NCBI RefSeq assembly: GCF_014529535.1
Contig: NW_023503376.1
Coordinates: 5,529,716-5,593,715, forward strand
DNA: 64,000 bases
Direction: 5' to 3'
From: Bradysia coprophila
Taxonomy: Eukaryota > Arthropoda > Insecta > Diptera > Sciaridae
Program-made: the position numbers and the translations under genes
Notes under the pieces: model-generated
Seen by the model: only the letters and a program-made list of their open reading frames with translations
The model's database searches: none
What the model was told of the DNA's origin: nothing
Shown: positions 37,672-49,560 of the stretch, piece by piece
How positions within the stretch are numbered: the first letter of the stretch is position 1
How the letters are laid out: the number at the start of each line of letters is the position of its first letter

Positions 37672-37885
37672 TTAACCTGTCACACACGGCTATTCATCTG
37701 TTATCGATAACGACGACAAAAAAAATGACAAGCTCTGGGCAATATGGTCATTTATACAGTAAAATTTATGTTAAAAAAATTGAAGTACAAGATTTGAAAT
37801 CAACAGATTAAAAATATTTTGATCGTAGGAAGTAATAGACCTGGTAATAATACTAGTCATATGCTTGCCGTCTGTAATAGGTTAA
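37672..37885 (-). repeat. dispersed repeat, family of 43.6 and 62.2/63.3 kb
   Basis: Shares CTGTTATCGATAACGACGAC, AATTGAAGTACAAGATTTGA and AATCAACAGATTAAAAATA with 43600-43760 and with the two flanks of the element at 62266-63238. It provides an unoccupied version of that insertion site. Confidence 0.75.
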
Positions 37886-38412
37886 AATGAAAAATATTGT
37901 TTTTCCGATTGTTATACGGATTGTCATAGAAGCAATTTCAAAGAATATGTTTTGCGATGAAAGCTATTGAAGCAAAACAATTCTCGGACAACTCTGTGCA
38001 ACAGAAGATTTCTCTAATGTGATTAATGATGTAGATTATTGCAATGACCTAAAAACCACAAACACAACAACAATAGCAAGAAAAGTTCTGCATTGTGACT
38101 ACTCTGATTAGGATCTATCGGCTAAAAATGCATAAGCTCGAACGCGCTATATTGAGTTGAAAGTCACTGCACATAGAAAATATAAAATAGAATGTATAGA
38201 TTTGGAGATACTGTCACAGAAAGGACGCAAACATGCAAAAATAATCGGAATTTTTACAAGTATAAAACGACTGTAAAAATATACAACACAATTGAAGGCA
38301 AGATTTGGAGAGAATACCACAAGAACCAGTGCAAACATCCAAAAATAAAATCGATATTTTTATATTTCCAGAAAACGCTCAGCATGGTTGAATGTCCAAC
38401 GCACTCCAAAAC

Positions 38413-38548
38413 AGGTACAAGAACAGATTTAAAATAAGATTTTATTAAAATTAAATTTTTCAAAAAAAAATTAGATTTTTCAAGTTGGGGACCAAAATAA
38501 GAGACTTTTTGACCGTTAAAAAAATCTGTTCTTGTGCCTGTTCTTGGA
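38413..38548. mobile_element. small palindromic MITE
   Basis: Inverted ends AACAGGTACAAGAACAGATT / complement around an A/T-rich centre, about 136 bp. Confidence 0.6.
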
Positions 38549-38966
38549 GTGTGTTGAAATGACAAACCGGAAAACTTTAACACTCGAAATGTCGCCATCT
38601 GTATCTTCACGGCTATATAAAGGCATAGAGGTAGACTACCTAGAGGAATTATGACCGAAATTCATTGGAAAATTATATCACACACCACTAACACGAAAAC
38701 GTCTATAAAGGTAACCAGGCGAAAGGAGTCGATTTGACGTAAACTATTGTAACGGGATTTCGGTCCCTCATTTGAATGTATTTATGTCCTTTGCTCCTAC
38801 TTGAAATTCATTTTGTTCATAGTGCAAACCACGTCTTTTCGTCTCTTAATTAAATTTTCAAAAATGTACTGCCTGGTTTATTTTACGCTGCCTTGGATCC
38901 AGCAGTATTTTAGCATTCCTTGAGAATGTATGTAATTTAGTAGGGACGGTTTGACCAAAAGTAGAT

Positions 38967-41014
38967 GAGGGATTCTTTTGAAAAACAGCCTACGGAAATC
39001 GGACGCATTTTCTATTGGAATTTTTTATATGTGCCTAGAAAGGACTTCGACCCTAGAAGCCAAAACCACTTTCAAAAAAATTCTTCGAAGTTTGTGTGGC
39101 TGGTCAAAGGTGAGCAAAAACCGATAAATTGCAAATTTTCTTACAAAAATTGCTCCAGTTACACGAGCCGTACAGGGTCGTGTGGGGTGTCATTAGAAAG
39201 GTAATCACATGTACTATTGAGCCGAATAGGGTCTTATTGGGTTTAGAATTCATCCACACTGAAATATGTGCAGATAATGTTTTTAACCGAATACGTACAC
39301 TGTTCTTACTGAAATTTCTCGAGGTACACAAAATGTACATGGTCGTGTGGGGTATCATTTGAAAGGTAATTTTATGTGCTTTTGGGCCGAATAGAGACTA
39401 ATGTGGTTTGGATACATCTACGATGAAAAAGAAGTTGAAATGTTTAAGTGTCCATATTTCATCATAGATGCATCCAAACCACATTAGTCTCTGTTTGGCT
39501 CAAAAGCACATAAAATTACCTTTCAAATGATACCCCACACGACCATGTACATTTTGTGTACCTCGAGAAATTTCAGTAAGAACACTGTACGTATTCGGTT
39601 AAAAACTTTATCTGCACATATTTCAGTGTGGATGAATTCTAAACCCTATTCGGCTCAATAGTACATGTGATTACCTTTCTAATGACACCCCACACGACCC
39701 TGTACGGCTCGTGTAACTGGAGCAATTTTTGTAAGAAAATTGCAATTTTTCGGTTTTTGCTCACCTTTGACCAGCCACACAAACTTCGAAGAATTTTTTA
39801 GCCCCGTACGAAGTACGAAGGGGCTTATAGGATTACGATGCCGTGTGTAATTGATGGAACTCGAAGCAGACGGTAAGGGCAAAGTGTTTGCCTATGTTCA
39901 TAGATGACGAATCCGCAATAAAAATTTGGTCCGTCTGTCCGTCTGTCCATCTGTCCGTCTGTCCGTCACGTCGATATCTTGAGTAAATCAAATCCGATTT
40001 CAAAAAAAAAAATTTCCCTGAAAGATAGTCAAAATAGTGAGGCTAAGTTCGAAGATGGGCATATTCGGGTCGGCCCTTCGTGAGTTAGGGCCACCTAAGT
40101 GATTTAAGGTCTTTTGGTGATATTTATGGCAAAATAAACGATGGAAAAGTAAATGACACGGCAAATGATGGGTATTGTCAATACCAATCCAGGAAAAAAA
40201 AGTTTTTTAAAATCGGGTGAGTGGACCGTGAGTTAGGGCCTTAGAAGTGAAAAGCTACTAGGGCCCTATGTGTATTTTACATAGAACTCAAGTAAATTTA
40301 ATCCGTTTTTCGTAATTTTTGGTTCATTTGGACGGTAATCGAACGCCGAATAGAAAGTTGTTGAAAAAAAAATTAAATTTGGGTCCTTGGACTAAGGCCA
40401 CTACTAGGACCCTATGTGTATTTTACATTGAACTCGAGTAAATTTCATTCGTTTTTCGTAATTTTTGTATCATTTGGAAGGTAATCAAAGGCCGAATAGA
40501 ATGTTGTTGAAAAAAAAAATAAATTTGGGTCCTCGGACTAAGGCCGCTACTAGGGCCTATGCGTATTTTACATACAACTCGAGTAAATTTCATTCGTTTT
40601 TCGTAATTTTTGTTTCATTTGAAAGATAATCGAACACCGAATAGAATGTTGTTGAAAAAAAAATTAAATTTGGGTCCTTGGACTAAGGCCGTTACTAGGG
40701 CCTCGTACGGGGCTTCGTAATTGCGCTATGCGCAATTTCTAAGATGTACACATTTCATAATAATTTGACTTCAACTACGTTTACGGGTGCAATAGGTCTA
40801 CGGTCAAAGTAGGGTGACAGACGCACTAGGGTCACGTACGCAATAGATATACGGGTTTGTACGGGGCTCAGTCGCAGCAGACGCTCCGACTGTTCTGATG
40901 GCTCGTTTGAAAGTGGTTTTGGCTTTTAGGGTCGAAGTCCTTCTAGGCACATATAAAAAATTCCAATAGAAAATGCGTCCGATTTCGGTAGGCTGTTTTT
41001 CAAAAGAATCCCTC
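38967..41014. mobile_element. large palindrome interrupted by a CGTACG-type element
   Basis: Arms of about 470 bp start GAGGGATTCTTTTGAAAAAC and mirror around 39435. The right arm is broken at 39799/40906 by element copy 2. With that removed the palindrome is about 940 bp. No ORF with domain features. Confidence 0.8.
39800..40905 (+). mobile_element. CGTACG-type dispersed element, copy 2
   Basis: 1106 bp starting AGCCCCGTACGAAGTACGAA and ending CTGTTCTGATGGCTCG. It contains the GTCC/GTCT microsatellite (about 39930-39967), the AAGTTCGAAGATGGGC module (about 40042) and three tandem units with TTGGGTCCTTGGACTAAGGC. The opposite arm of the host palindrome shows the intact site as a run of 7 T, while the insertion has 6 T before and 3 T after. 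Confidence 0.88.
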
Positions 41015-42525
41015 AGATCGGTTTAAATGTCGATTCTACTACAGAATCAGACCTTCCTTTTACAAGCGAGCGTTCGTAGAATCACTTTCCTTTTACAAAA
41101 TGTATCAAACATATGTGTTTGCAACACTCCGTCTTGCATTTTGTAAAGGGAAGATCTCATCTTGTAGGATCGACGAAGGTTAGGTCAACCAATCGTTAAA
41201 GCTTGACAGTAGACAACACCAGAGCGGAAACAAAGAGAACGACGAAATCTAGAAGATTTGATTCTAGACTATTTTCTGGAAAACCTTTTTCCAAATTTTC
41301 CAACATTTTCCATAATTTTCTTAAATTTTTCCGAAATAAGCTCTTTATTAGATTTGGGAAATTTCAATAAAATATGGGAAAATGTCTCTGATCGCCCCTG
41401 ATTTTATGATAACTAATTCTTTGGCGCTTTTGTTGAGTACAGTTACAGTACTAACTGAAAAGTAATTGCATTTTGGTCACGATATTCAAATGAATCATGC
41501 TTTACCTTAAACATTATTAGCACTTAGTTTGTCACTGTTATTCCTTTACTTTTAAATTTGATTATAATCGTTCGTTGGACTTCCTGCATTCACACCATTT
41601 TATTAACAAAAAAACGGTCGTTTATCACAAACTGCCACTTGAAGCTAAATCTAATACCAGCTATTCATCCAAATCAAATGTTATAATGATATACAAACTG
41701 ACACAATCGAGTCTTTTAAGTGGTACCCGCCACAAAGATCGATAATATATCCGTTTTTCTTTATTGTTTTAAATTGCACGGAATTTATTATCCAGCGGCT
41801 ATAAATGCACAGTAGAGCAGAACGGCGCTTTAAAACAATATTTTTAACGAAAAATTCGAACTTAATCACGAAAAAGACAAACAGCAAATGGTTCGCAAGA
41901 ATTGTATGTCTATTGTATATAAAGTGAAAATATTACAACATTTGTAACGTGTGTAATAATATCTCAATTGTATCTGGAAAAAAATGAACATTTTTCGTCA
42001 CTAACAGAGTCGCTGGTTCATTGTAGAATACGTGATTTTTTGTTTCTTTTTTTTCTTCTTCAAAGTATTGGTGGCACATGCACTATGCAGCACATGCAAG
42101 TCGATATAAATTATGGAGAACGATACAGATGCTTACCAGAAAACTATTTTAATTATCCCTCTTCCGTGTAACGAACAATGAATGTGCAAAGCTAGAAACA
42201 CTCCTTGCCTTCTATGTCCTTCGCAGATTATAAGATTTTTCCATATCAAATTGTATAGATTCGAAACTTAGCAATCAATCGAATGCTGTACTGGCACATG
42301 TTTGTTCGAAAGGTATTCTGGGTTGATAACAGTTAGACTTGAATTTAATGCATATGAGTCTTACCGATGGCCCAAAGGCACTTTATGCATTCAGCATTTT
42401 TGTTAAAGAATTGAAACGAAAAATTTTGTTCGATGATTAACGTATCTCAATATGGTTCACCGTTGGAATGCTTGTGATGGTGCAATACAGTTTTATTCAA
42501 TGGCATTGTATAGTACCAAAGCACT
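41015..42525. other. AT-rich intergenic DNA
   Basis: No gene-like ORF. A weak inverted arrangement (CCTTCCTTTTACAA / TTGTAAAGGGAAG) lies at 41050-41150. Confidence 0.35.
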
Positions 42526-42527
42526 GT

Positions 42528-43092
42528 CGGTGTGTTTGGGACTAAACCTACCTTGCCCGTTTCTCTTCTATATACTCATTGAAGAGTATAACCTGAAGTG
42601 AATCATAACTCGCTGATCCATAAAGCAATCGTCTCCTCGTCTTTTCTACCTCTAGGTACTCTAGGGAGAAACGAGACTCGGACAGTTTTTTGTTTTTGTT
42701 TAATTCGCTCTTGCGTTTTTACGCGGATTTGACTGTACTTGGACTTAGAATATGGCCCTTCTTTCGCGGTCTTCTTTGTTCTGTTTTAGCTCGGTTGAAG
42801 TCCTGAATATGGTGAGAAACTGACGCTAAGACTCTGAGTGAACGATGGATCAATGGACGAAATTTCTTTTCTTGCACAGATAATCTGTAGACCCTCTAAA
42901 CCCCTGTGCGTCTTTCTCTTAAGACAACAAATGTGGTATTGGGTTCAGGAATGAATGTGTTAAGAGGTAGAAAAGACGAGGAGGGGACGATTGCTTCATG
43001 GATCAGCGAGTTATGATTCACTTCAGGTTATACTCTTCAATGAGTATATAGAAGAGAAACGGGCAAGGTAGGTTTAGTCCCAAACACACCGA
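42528..43092. mobile_element. foldback element, about 125-bp inverted ends
   Basis: 565 bp. The ends begin CGGTGTGTTTGGGACTAAAC and are inverted copies over about 125 bp (42528-42655 and 42965-43092). The 300-bp middle has no coding features. Confidence 0.75.
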
Positions 43093-43599
43093 GCTGACAG
43101 TGCGTTAGTAGTACATCAATATATGAACTGAACTTTCACGGGTTTCACAGGCTCGTGAGGAAGTCCATAAAAAATAACCTTAAACTAATGGCAGCCATTG
43201 TACGGTTGTACCACTGTCTGACTGTTTCAACATTCAATGGATCGTTTCGACCTTTCATGGTTCAATTTCATTGTCACTGATAATCCAGATTGAACAGGTC
43301 GACTGAGATCAAACAATTAGTTTGACCTGAAAGTTCGGGCGATTTTATAAAAGGACGCAGTACGGTTACCTTGTCAATTTTCGTTTTAGATTGCCACCCA
43401 GTTTTTATGTCACATTTGACCTGCCTAATTTATTCAGGTTTCAGGTCAATTCAAGTTCAGTTATTTTCAGATCAGGTTTATGTTTATGAGTCTTAATACG
43501 GATATGGCGATAAAAGTGTTAGAATTGAGCTCAGTTAGTAAATTCCAGGACTTCCAGCGGAACAGAGCCTTGAAGATTTTTAAAGTATGTCGTAGTCAT

Positions 43600-43760
43600 T
43601 GACGTCATTATATCGATAACGACAACAAAATAATGACAATCTATGGGTAACATGGTCCTTTATATGGTAAAATTCATTGTAAGAAAATTGAAGTACAAGA
43701 TTTGAAATCAACAGATTAAAAATACTTCGATCGATGTAAGTAATAGACCTGATTACATTG
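43600..43760 (-). repeat. dispersed repeat copy
   Basis: Same family as 37672-37885 (shared AATTGAAGTACAAGATTTGA and ATCAACAGATTAAAAATAC). Confidence 0.7.
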
Positions 43761-43764
43761 CTCT

Positions 43765-45355
43765 AACGGGTAGAACAGCTCCTTTGTTTCCGTTCAGAAT
43801 TATAAAATTTAATGAAATGACCGAGACTGATTTATTGTTGCCATTTGCTTCAAATTTGGGATTAAAAGTTCCAATAATTACAATAGACGAGACACTAGAA
43901 GAATCTAATCTATCGTAACAATTTGTTTTACGAGCTGCAAAAAAGGCTATAAATCTAACGTTTACTTTCAAGCTGACTACAACCTATCGTGAAATAAATT
44001 TTTTGAGCGACCGCATAATTTAATCCGTGACATATATTAACATTAGACGTTATACGCGACGAAGAAAAAATAAAACCACCGTAAGTCTATTCCATATAAA
44101 ATGTGTAAAGCGACCGAGTTAAAGACGCATATAATACGATCGTAGAAGCAAAACAATAATAGAATCAGAGAGAAAAAAAAATTATCAGCATTTCAGTGGG
44201 AGGTGGAATTGAAATGCTATTATTTACCTGAATAAAATAATCGGCTGTGTGTTGCATTATTACTATGTTTCCTTGCAATTTTAACAGATGTTAAATACAC
44301 ATTATTAACATGCAAAAACAATGTTTAGAACAACGGCAATGAGAAATTATGACTTTATATTTCGTAGCCTCGGTAATAGAAATGCACTTTATCTCCAATT
44401 TATTGTTTTGTCTGTGTATAAAATCTAATGTATAGCGCAGCGCGCATGTCGAAATGGATTGCAATATTTTTGTCGATCACCCGATGTGGTATAATTTGTA
44501 TCACATAAAAAAGAAAATTATAATGTAAGCGAACACTTATGTGGTGCTGAGTATAATTGATTGTTTTTGCGCTTACCAATTAATAAACGGTGAAGTCGCA
44601 AATTATACTTATTTTACGATTTCGATGATTTAATGGACAAATGATTCGTTCCGCATTTAGACAGCAATTTGAAGAATTTTTTGTTGGGTAAAATTGCAGT
44701 TGCCTCTGGCAATATGGGAAAGACGGTACAAATGGTGAAAAATATCTCTTGTGAAACGCCTCCAGCACTATCATCCATATTTCAATATTATCAATGTTTG
44801 GGGAAAATAACGGAAATCAAATTGTTATTAGCTGTCTGCAGTGCTTTTGTGAGCTTTGATCAGTTTTTTGGGACTTACAATAATGGGATATTGAAATGTT
44901 CCGTTGAAATTTTAAAAAAAGTCCAAAGTTTACAAATGCTGATGCTCAAAGTAAGCTGCTAAGGATCGTTTGCAAATTTAGTTGCTTAAACTCTCGTGTC
45001 GACTGTAAATAGGAAAATAGGTCGTAAGTAGAAACTTCACACTATGTTCGATTACGGGACACTCTAGTTAGACTAGGATGTATTCCGTTGAATTATTTCA
45101 TACTCGAATCCTTGTGCACTGAAAATTTTCTTATAACGATTTTGGACCAAAAGGCCTTCCTTTAGCTCAAATTCAAAAACTGACTCAGTGACATATAAAT
45201 GTTTCATATAATTTCCGGACGCCAATTTTTTCTGGCCCTGTGGATATTTATTCAAATTGCCTATATGGAAAAGGATTAATGGATGAAAAATGAGCTATGG
45301 ATCGAATTGTCGATTGTCCACTAGAGTACGTTGTAAGATTCAAAGTTTTTTTTTT
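43765..45355. other. AT-rich intergenic DNA
   Basis: A plus-strand frame of 97 codons ends at 44962 and a few shorter ones exist, but codon use, lack of splice context and lack of domain features give no support for a gene. Confidence 0.35.
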
Positions 45356-45359
45356 TTTG

Positions 45360-45600
45360 GAAATAGCGAGCTAGGGGGTATTATTCCCTTGACTGTAAGT
45401 CAGGGTCTTATGCCAGAAGATACCCTAAAATGTTTGTCTCAAAAGTTGTATGAAATGTTATGAAAAACGTAAATGTTTGTTGCTTGTTAACACGATAACT
45501 AGAGAAATTTTCAACCAATTTCTATGAAATTCATTTTAATCGACGCAGAACTAAATTCCCGAGGTTAAGTTCGAAGATGGGCTATGTGGGAAGCCAGTAT
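45360..45600 (+). repeat. solitary unit related to the 18-19 kb tandem repeat
   Basis: Carries TTATTCCCTTGACTGTAAGTCA, as at 18010, and GGTTAAGTTCGAAGATGGGC, as in the array units. Confidence 0.65.
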
Positions 45601-45783
45601 TCCAGTATTTTACACTGTTGATGATAATTGAACCAATCGAGGACGATTACTTTGATTGAACTTACCATTGTTACAAAAATACGAGTAGAGTAGAATGATC
45701 TGAAACCTTTGTTGGAGGAGGAGGAGTTTTAATAGTTATTGATTTCGATATTTGACTTTCTATATTTACTGTATCAATTTGAC

Positions 45784-46449
45784 AACTATCACCGTGATAG
45801 CCAACTATCACTGTGATGGCCAACTATCACGGTGATGGCCAACTATCACCGTGATAGCCAACTATCACTGTGATGGCCAACTATCACTGTGATGGCCAAC
45901 TATCACTGTAATGGCCAACTATCACTGTGATGGCCAACTATCACGGTGATGGCCAACTATCACTGTGATGGCCAACTATCACTGTGATGGCCAACTGTCA
46001 CGGTGATGGCCAACTATCACCGTGATAGCCAACTATCACTGTGATGGCCAACTATCATTGTGATGGCCAACTGTCACGGTGATGGCCAAATGGCCAACTA
46101 TCACTGTGATGGCCAACTATCACTGTGATGGCCAACTATCACTGTGATGGCCAACTATCACTGTGATGGCCAACTATCACTGTGATGGCCAACTATCACC
46201 TGTGATGGCCAACTATCACTGTGATGGCCAACTATCACTGTGATGGCCAACTATCACTGTGATGGCCAACTATCACTGTGATGGCCAACTATCACTGTGA
46301 TGGCCAACTATCACTGTGATGGCCAACTATCACTGTGATGGCCAACTATCACTGTGATTGCCAACTATCACTGTGATTGCCAACTATCACCGTGATAGCC
46401 AACTGTCACTGTGATGGCCAACTATCACGGTGATGGCCAACTATCACTG
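45784..46449. repeat. 19-bp dyad minisatellite, about 35 units
   Basis: Tandem units AACTATCACTGTGATGGCC with minor variants. Each holds the inverted pair TATCAC/GTGATA or GTGATG; CACCGTG and CACGGTG versions are perfect dyads. Period 19 bp, the same as the GGTAGTCAACTACC array at 58.1 kb, and the units align at about 14 of 19 positions. Confidence 0.9.
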
Positions 46450-46454
46450 GCGAA

Positions 46455-47465
46455 AGTAGTAGTTTTCGCGCCATATCATAAAAATGTATAAAATTTTATG
46501 AAAAACCAATTTCTGAGTCGTTTTTTTTAAATGCAGGGAATGACATTAAAGAACAATCAAACAGAAAACTTTAAAACTTCCATGAGTGAGAAACGTTTGC
46601 GGCCGTTGCGGCCAGAGCGAAGCGAGTCGTGATTCGCGTAATTCGAACAAGTCGTGATATTTTATTCACGATTGGAGGATTTGTGAATGCAGTAAGTACC
46701 GAGGCACTTCCTTTTTGTACATAAGTGTAAGTGAAGAACATCTGTTGAACTTTTTTATTTTGTATCAAAGTGAAAGAGTCCTCTAATCGTTCTACATTCA
46801 CATCACTTACTTCTGATTAACATTAACAATAAGACGATGAAACATAATAATAGAAAGCTCATACGAGTGGGACGTTTGCGTAATTACGTAATTCGTAATA
46901 GACCGTGTGCAGTATAAATAATTTATTTTTAATTGATTTAGATTATTATTCTGTAGAACAAAAGTGTAAACCGAATATTTGAACAATGTCTGCTTGATTT
47001 TATATTTCACTTTAAAAGCTGTAATTTGAATGAAACTAAAAGGATATCCGAACCATTCTAATTCATTCTAATTGGATTCTTACTAAGATTCTAATAAGTG
47101 GGATGGCATCGGGATGGCAACAATATTTTTCAATAATTTCTATAAAAATAATTAAATATTTTTTTCATTGTAAATCTTCTTTTTATTGAAATATGAAACT
47201 TTTTTCTCATAATCGCACACGGTCTATTCACACGATTCGTTGTATTTAATTTATGATTTATGGATGATTGAAATTGATAATAAAAACATAGCTAACGCCG
47301 ACCCGTACGAAACACCTATTCGTATCAAAAGCCTTTAATGTGAAACTCTTCATTTCTCTTACTTCATTTTCTTCTCTGCTGAAAAACTATTCTTCCTTTT
47401 AAATCACTTACATTATCCACTCTTTGCCTTGTTATCATATACAATTAAATTGCCGGAGGCAATAT
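46455..47465. other. AT-rich DNA with the GCGGCCAGAGCGAAGCGAG motif
   Basis: The motif occurs at about 46607-46625. No gene-like ORF. Confidence 0.4.
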
Positions 47466-47469
47466 AGAC

Positions 47470-48514
47470 AGCCCCGTACGAAGTCAAATTTCATAAATTC
47501 CTATTTAAACAGCTATATACCGCTATATTTACCTATATTTCACTGTAAATAAACATTTCACAGAGGAATATGCTATTATATAGCTCTATATGCCTGCATA
47601 TAGCTCAATATATCTGTATATAGGTATATACAGATGTCCGTATATGGAATCCCTGAAACCCCACACACATAACAAATTATTTCCATGTTAACAGAAACTC
47701 TCTAAGTATCATTTTTCCCAAGATATTTCTATTTTACTAAAATCCAATATGGCCGCCGGCAGCCATTTTGTTAGGAGACCGGAAATAGTACCGACGCTTT
47801 ACATTCGTTAATACCTTTCAAACAAAAAAAAAATCATGAAATTCGGTCAAAATTTACTCGAGATATTGTCAAAATACACCACGTTCACTGTACTTCCGAG
47901 TAGCCAGATAAGAGCTCACTCCAAGAGACCTAGCTCACGCTCCGGAGAACATAATTTCATAAATTTTTTTTCTCTGATTGGTACGGTCAATACCTATCTA
48001 ATAAAGCTAAACCAGACGAAATATGTTCAAATGTAGCCGACCTACAAGCAAAAACTGCTTGCCGCCCTGTGCCTGTTCCACACCAAGGGGTCTAACTCAC
48101 GAGTCGGTCATCCGATTTCCATAAACTTTTTTTTTGTCCATCGGTATTGTAAATACCTTTTATTTGACGTATCACTTACAAGTTTACGTTTAAATGTCCG
48201 GAGATATCTTCGAAAAACCGTAAAGCACTTATTGGGCCACAGCTCGGGAGGGGTCGATCCAAAATCACTCATCTTCGAACTTAGCCTGTCTTTTGACATT
48301 ACCAAACGGGAAAAAAAAGAATTTTCAAAATCGGATGCGTTTTACTCAAGTTATCGTGCAGACAGACGGACAGACGGACAGACGGACATTTTTTTTTCGC
48401 GGATTTGGCATCTCTAGACAACCACAAGAGGTTTCCCCTTACTCAGGGAGTCCAATTCGACGTGTTACAAACGTATACGTAAGCGTATAAGACCCCAGTA
48501 CTTCGTACGGGTCT
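47470..48514 (-). mobile_element. CGTACG-type dispersed element, copy 3 (truncated)
   Basis: On the minus strand it begins AGACCCGTACGAAGTACTGG after a T run. It has the GTCC/GTCT microsatellite at 48359-48388 and an AAGTTCGAAGATGAGTG module. The other end stops at an internal GCCCCGTACGAAGTC without the terminal CTGTTCTGATG, so it is truncated by roughly 200 bp. Confidence 0.78.
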
Positions 48515-48529
48515 AAAAAGTACTTTTCC

Positions 48530-49345
48530 AAAGAATTTGGACTCAGGCAAAGGTTTTTGTAATGCGTCGGTGATTTGTGATGCTTTTAAAGTTTAAGCAT
48601 ATATTAATAAAATCAAGGAAACTGACCCGCCCAAGAGGTGGGGTTCACACGAGTCGTCGTATTTAATTTATGATTTATCGTTGATCAAAAATCTTGCCGC
48701 AATTTACAATTTAGAATCCAAAAGTACTTTTCTTGGCTTATTCCAAAGATTTTTTTGAAATTATTGCCATTTTGCGTGGAGTTACAGCATATGAAGAAAT
48801 AAGTTGGACTCAAGCAATGGTTTTTGTATCAGTGATTTTTGATGCTTCGGAAATTTATCAACGAAAAATAAAACGAAATTGATTAAAAATATATTCAGAA
48901 AATTGTCAGTCAAGGGACCTGACCACAGCAAAAGGTGGGCCTAGTTAAAAAAAAATCCCATAATAATCCCTGGAAGTCGGTGACCTTTTGATACAAATGG
49001 AATTCGAAGTAGATGTTAAGAAGGGCAGTAGACTTAGATAAAGACGCAGACAACAGGTGTTTCAAATCATCGAAGCAGAATAATAGTACATTACGTACTT
49101 GTTTGGAGATTGCTATTTTTCCGATACGGAGGTTTGTAACCCGAGTCGAAGGCAAGGGCTATAATTTCTCATGGCAAAGTAACAATCTCTAAGCAATTAC
49201 GTAAGGTATTTTACTTGCGAAATAAAAATTATTGCAAGTGTCGACGATGTGTCCCTTGCGAAAATTTCATTTTCATTTCGCAGGGTGCTGCTGCTGCAAG
49301 TAAAAATATTTTTAGGCTTTTTAACACATATAATGTCAATCATGT
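48530..49345. other. intergenic, degenerate repeats
   Basis: Degenerate direct repeats around CAAGGAAACTGACCCGCCC (48615) and CAAGGGACCTGACCACAGC (48910), also seen near 20385. No gene. Confidence 0.35.
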
Positions 49346-49359
49346 GGCATTGCTAGTGT

Positions 49360-49560
49360 CACGACAGAGTAAAGTTAACCAGGCAGTAGCGCTGATTTGA
49401 CTAGGGACCTGAATAATCTAGTAGCCCAATATTTTTTGCGAATAACATCTATCAATTTATGTCATTGTTCATTTAAGTTCATTTTCATACGGAGTATTAG
49501 GTCCTTATTTGACGTTTCGAAAATGAACCGCTCTTGCCTGGTTTATTTTACTCTGCCGTG
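49360..49560. mobile_element. MITE, 7-bp TSD family, copy 2
   Basis: 201 bp with ends CACGACAGAGTAAAG / TTTACTCTGCCGTG, flanked by exact 7-bp duplications CTAGTGT (49353-49359, 49561-49567). It lies at the 3' end of the kinase gene, and its inverted end supplies that gene's stop codon. Confidence 0.85.

Noticed and set aside
44669-44962. 97-codon plus-strand frame as a gene
   Set aside because: AT-rich surroundings, no domain character, no splice or promoter signals. A chance frame is likely.
45784-46449. CRISPR-like array
   Set aside because: Units are contiguous 19-mers without unique spacers, in a eukaryotic context; it is a minisatellite.
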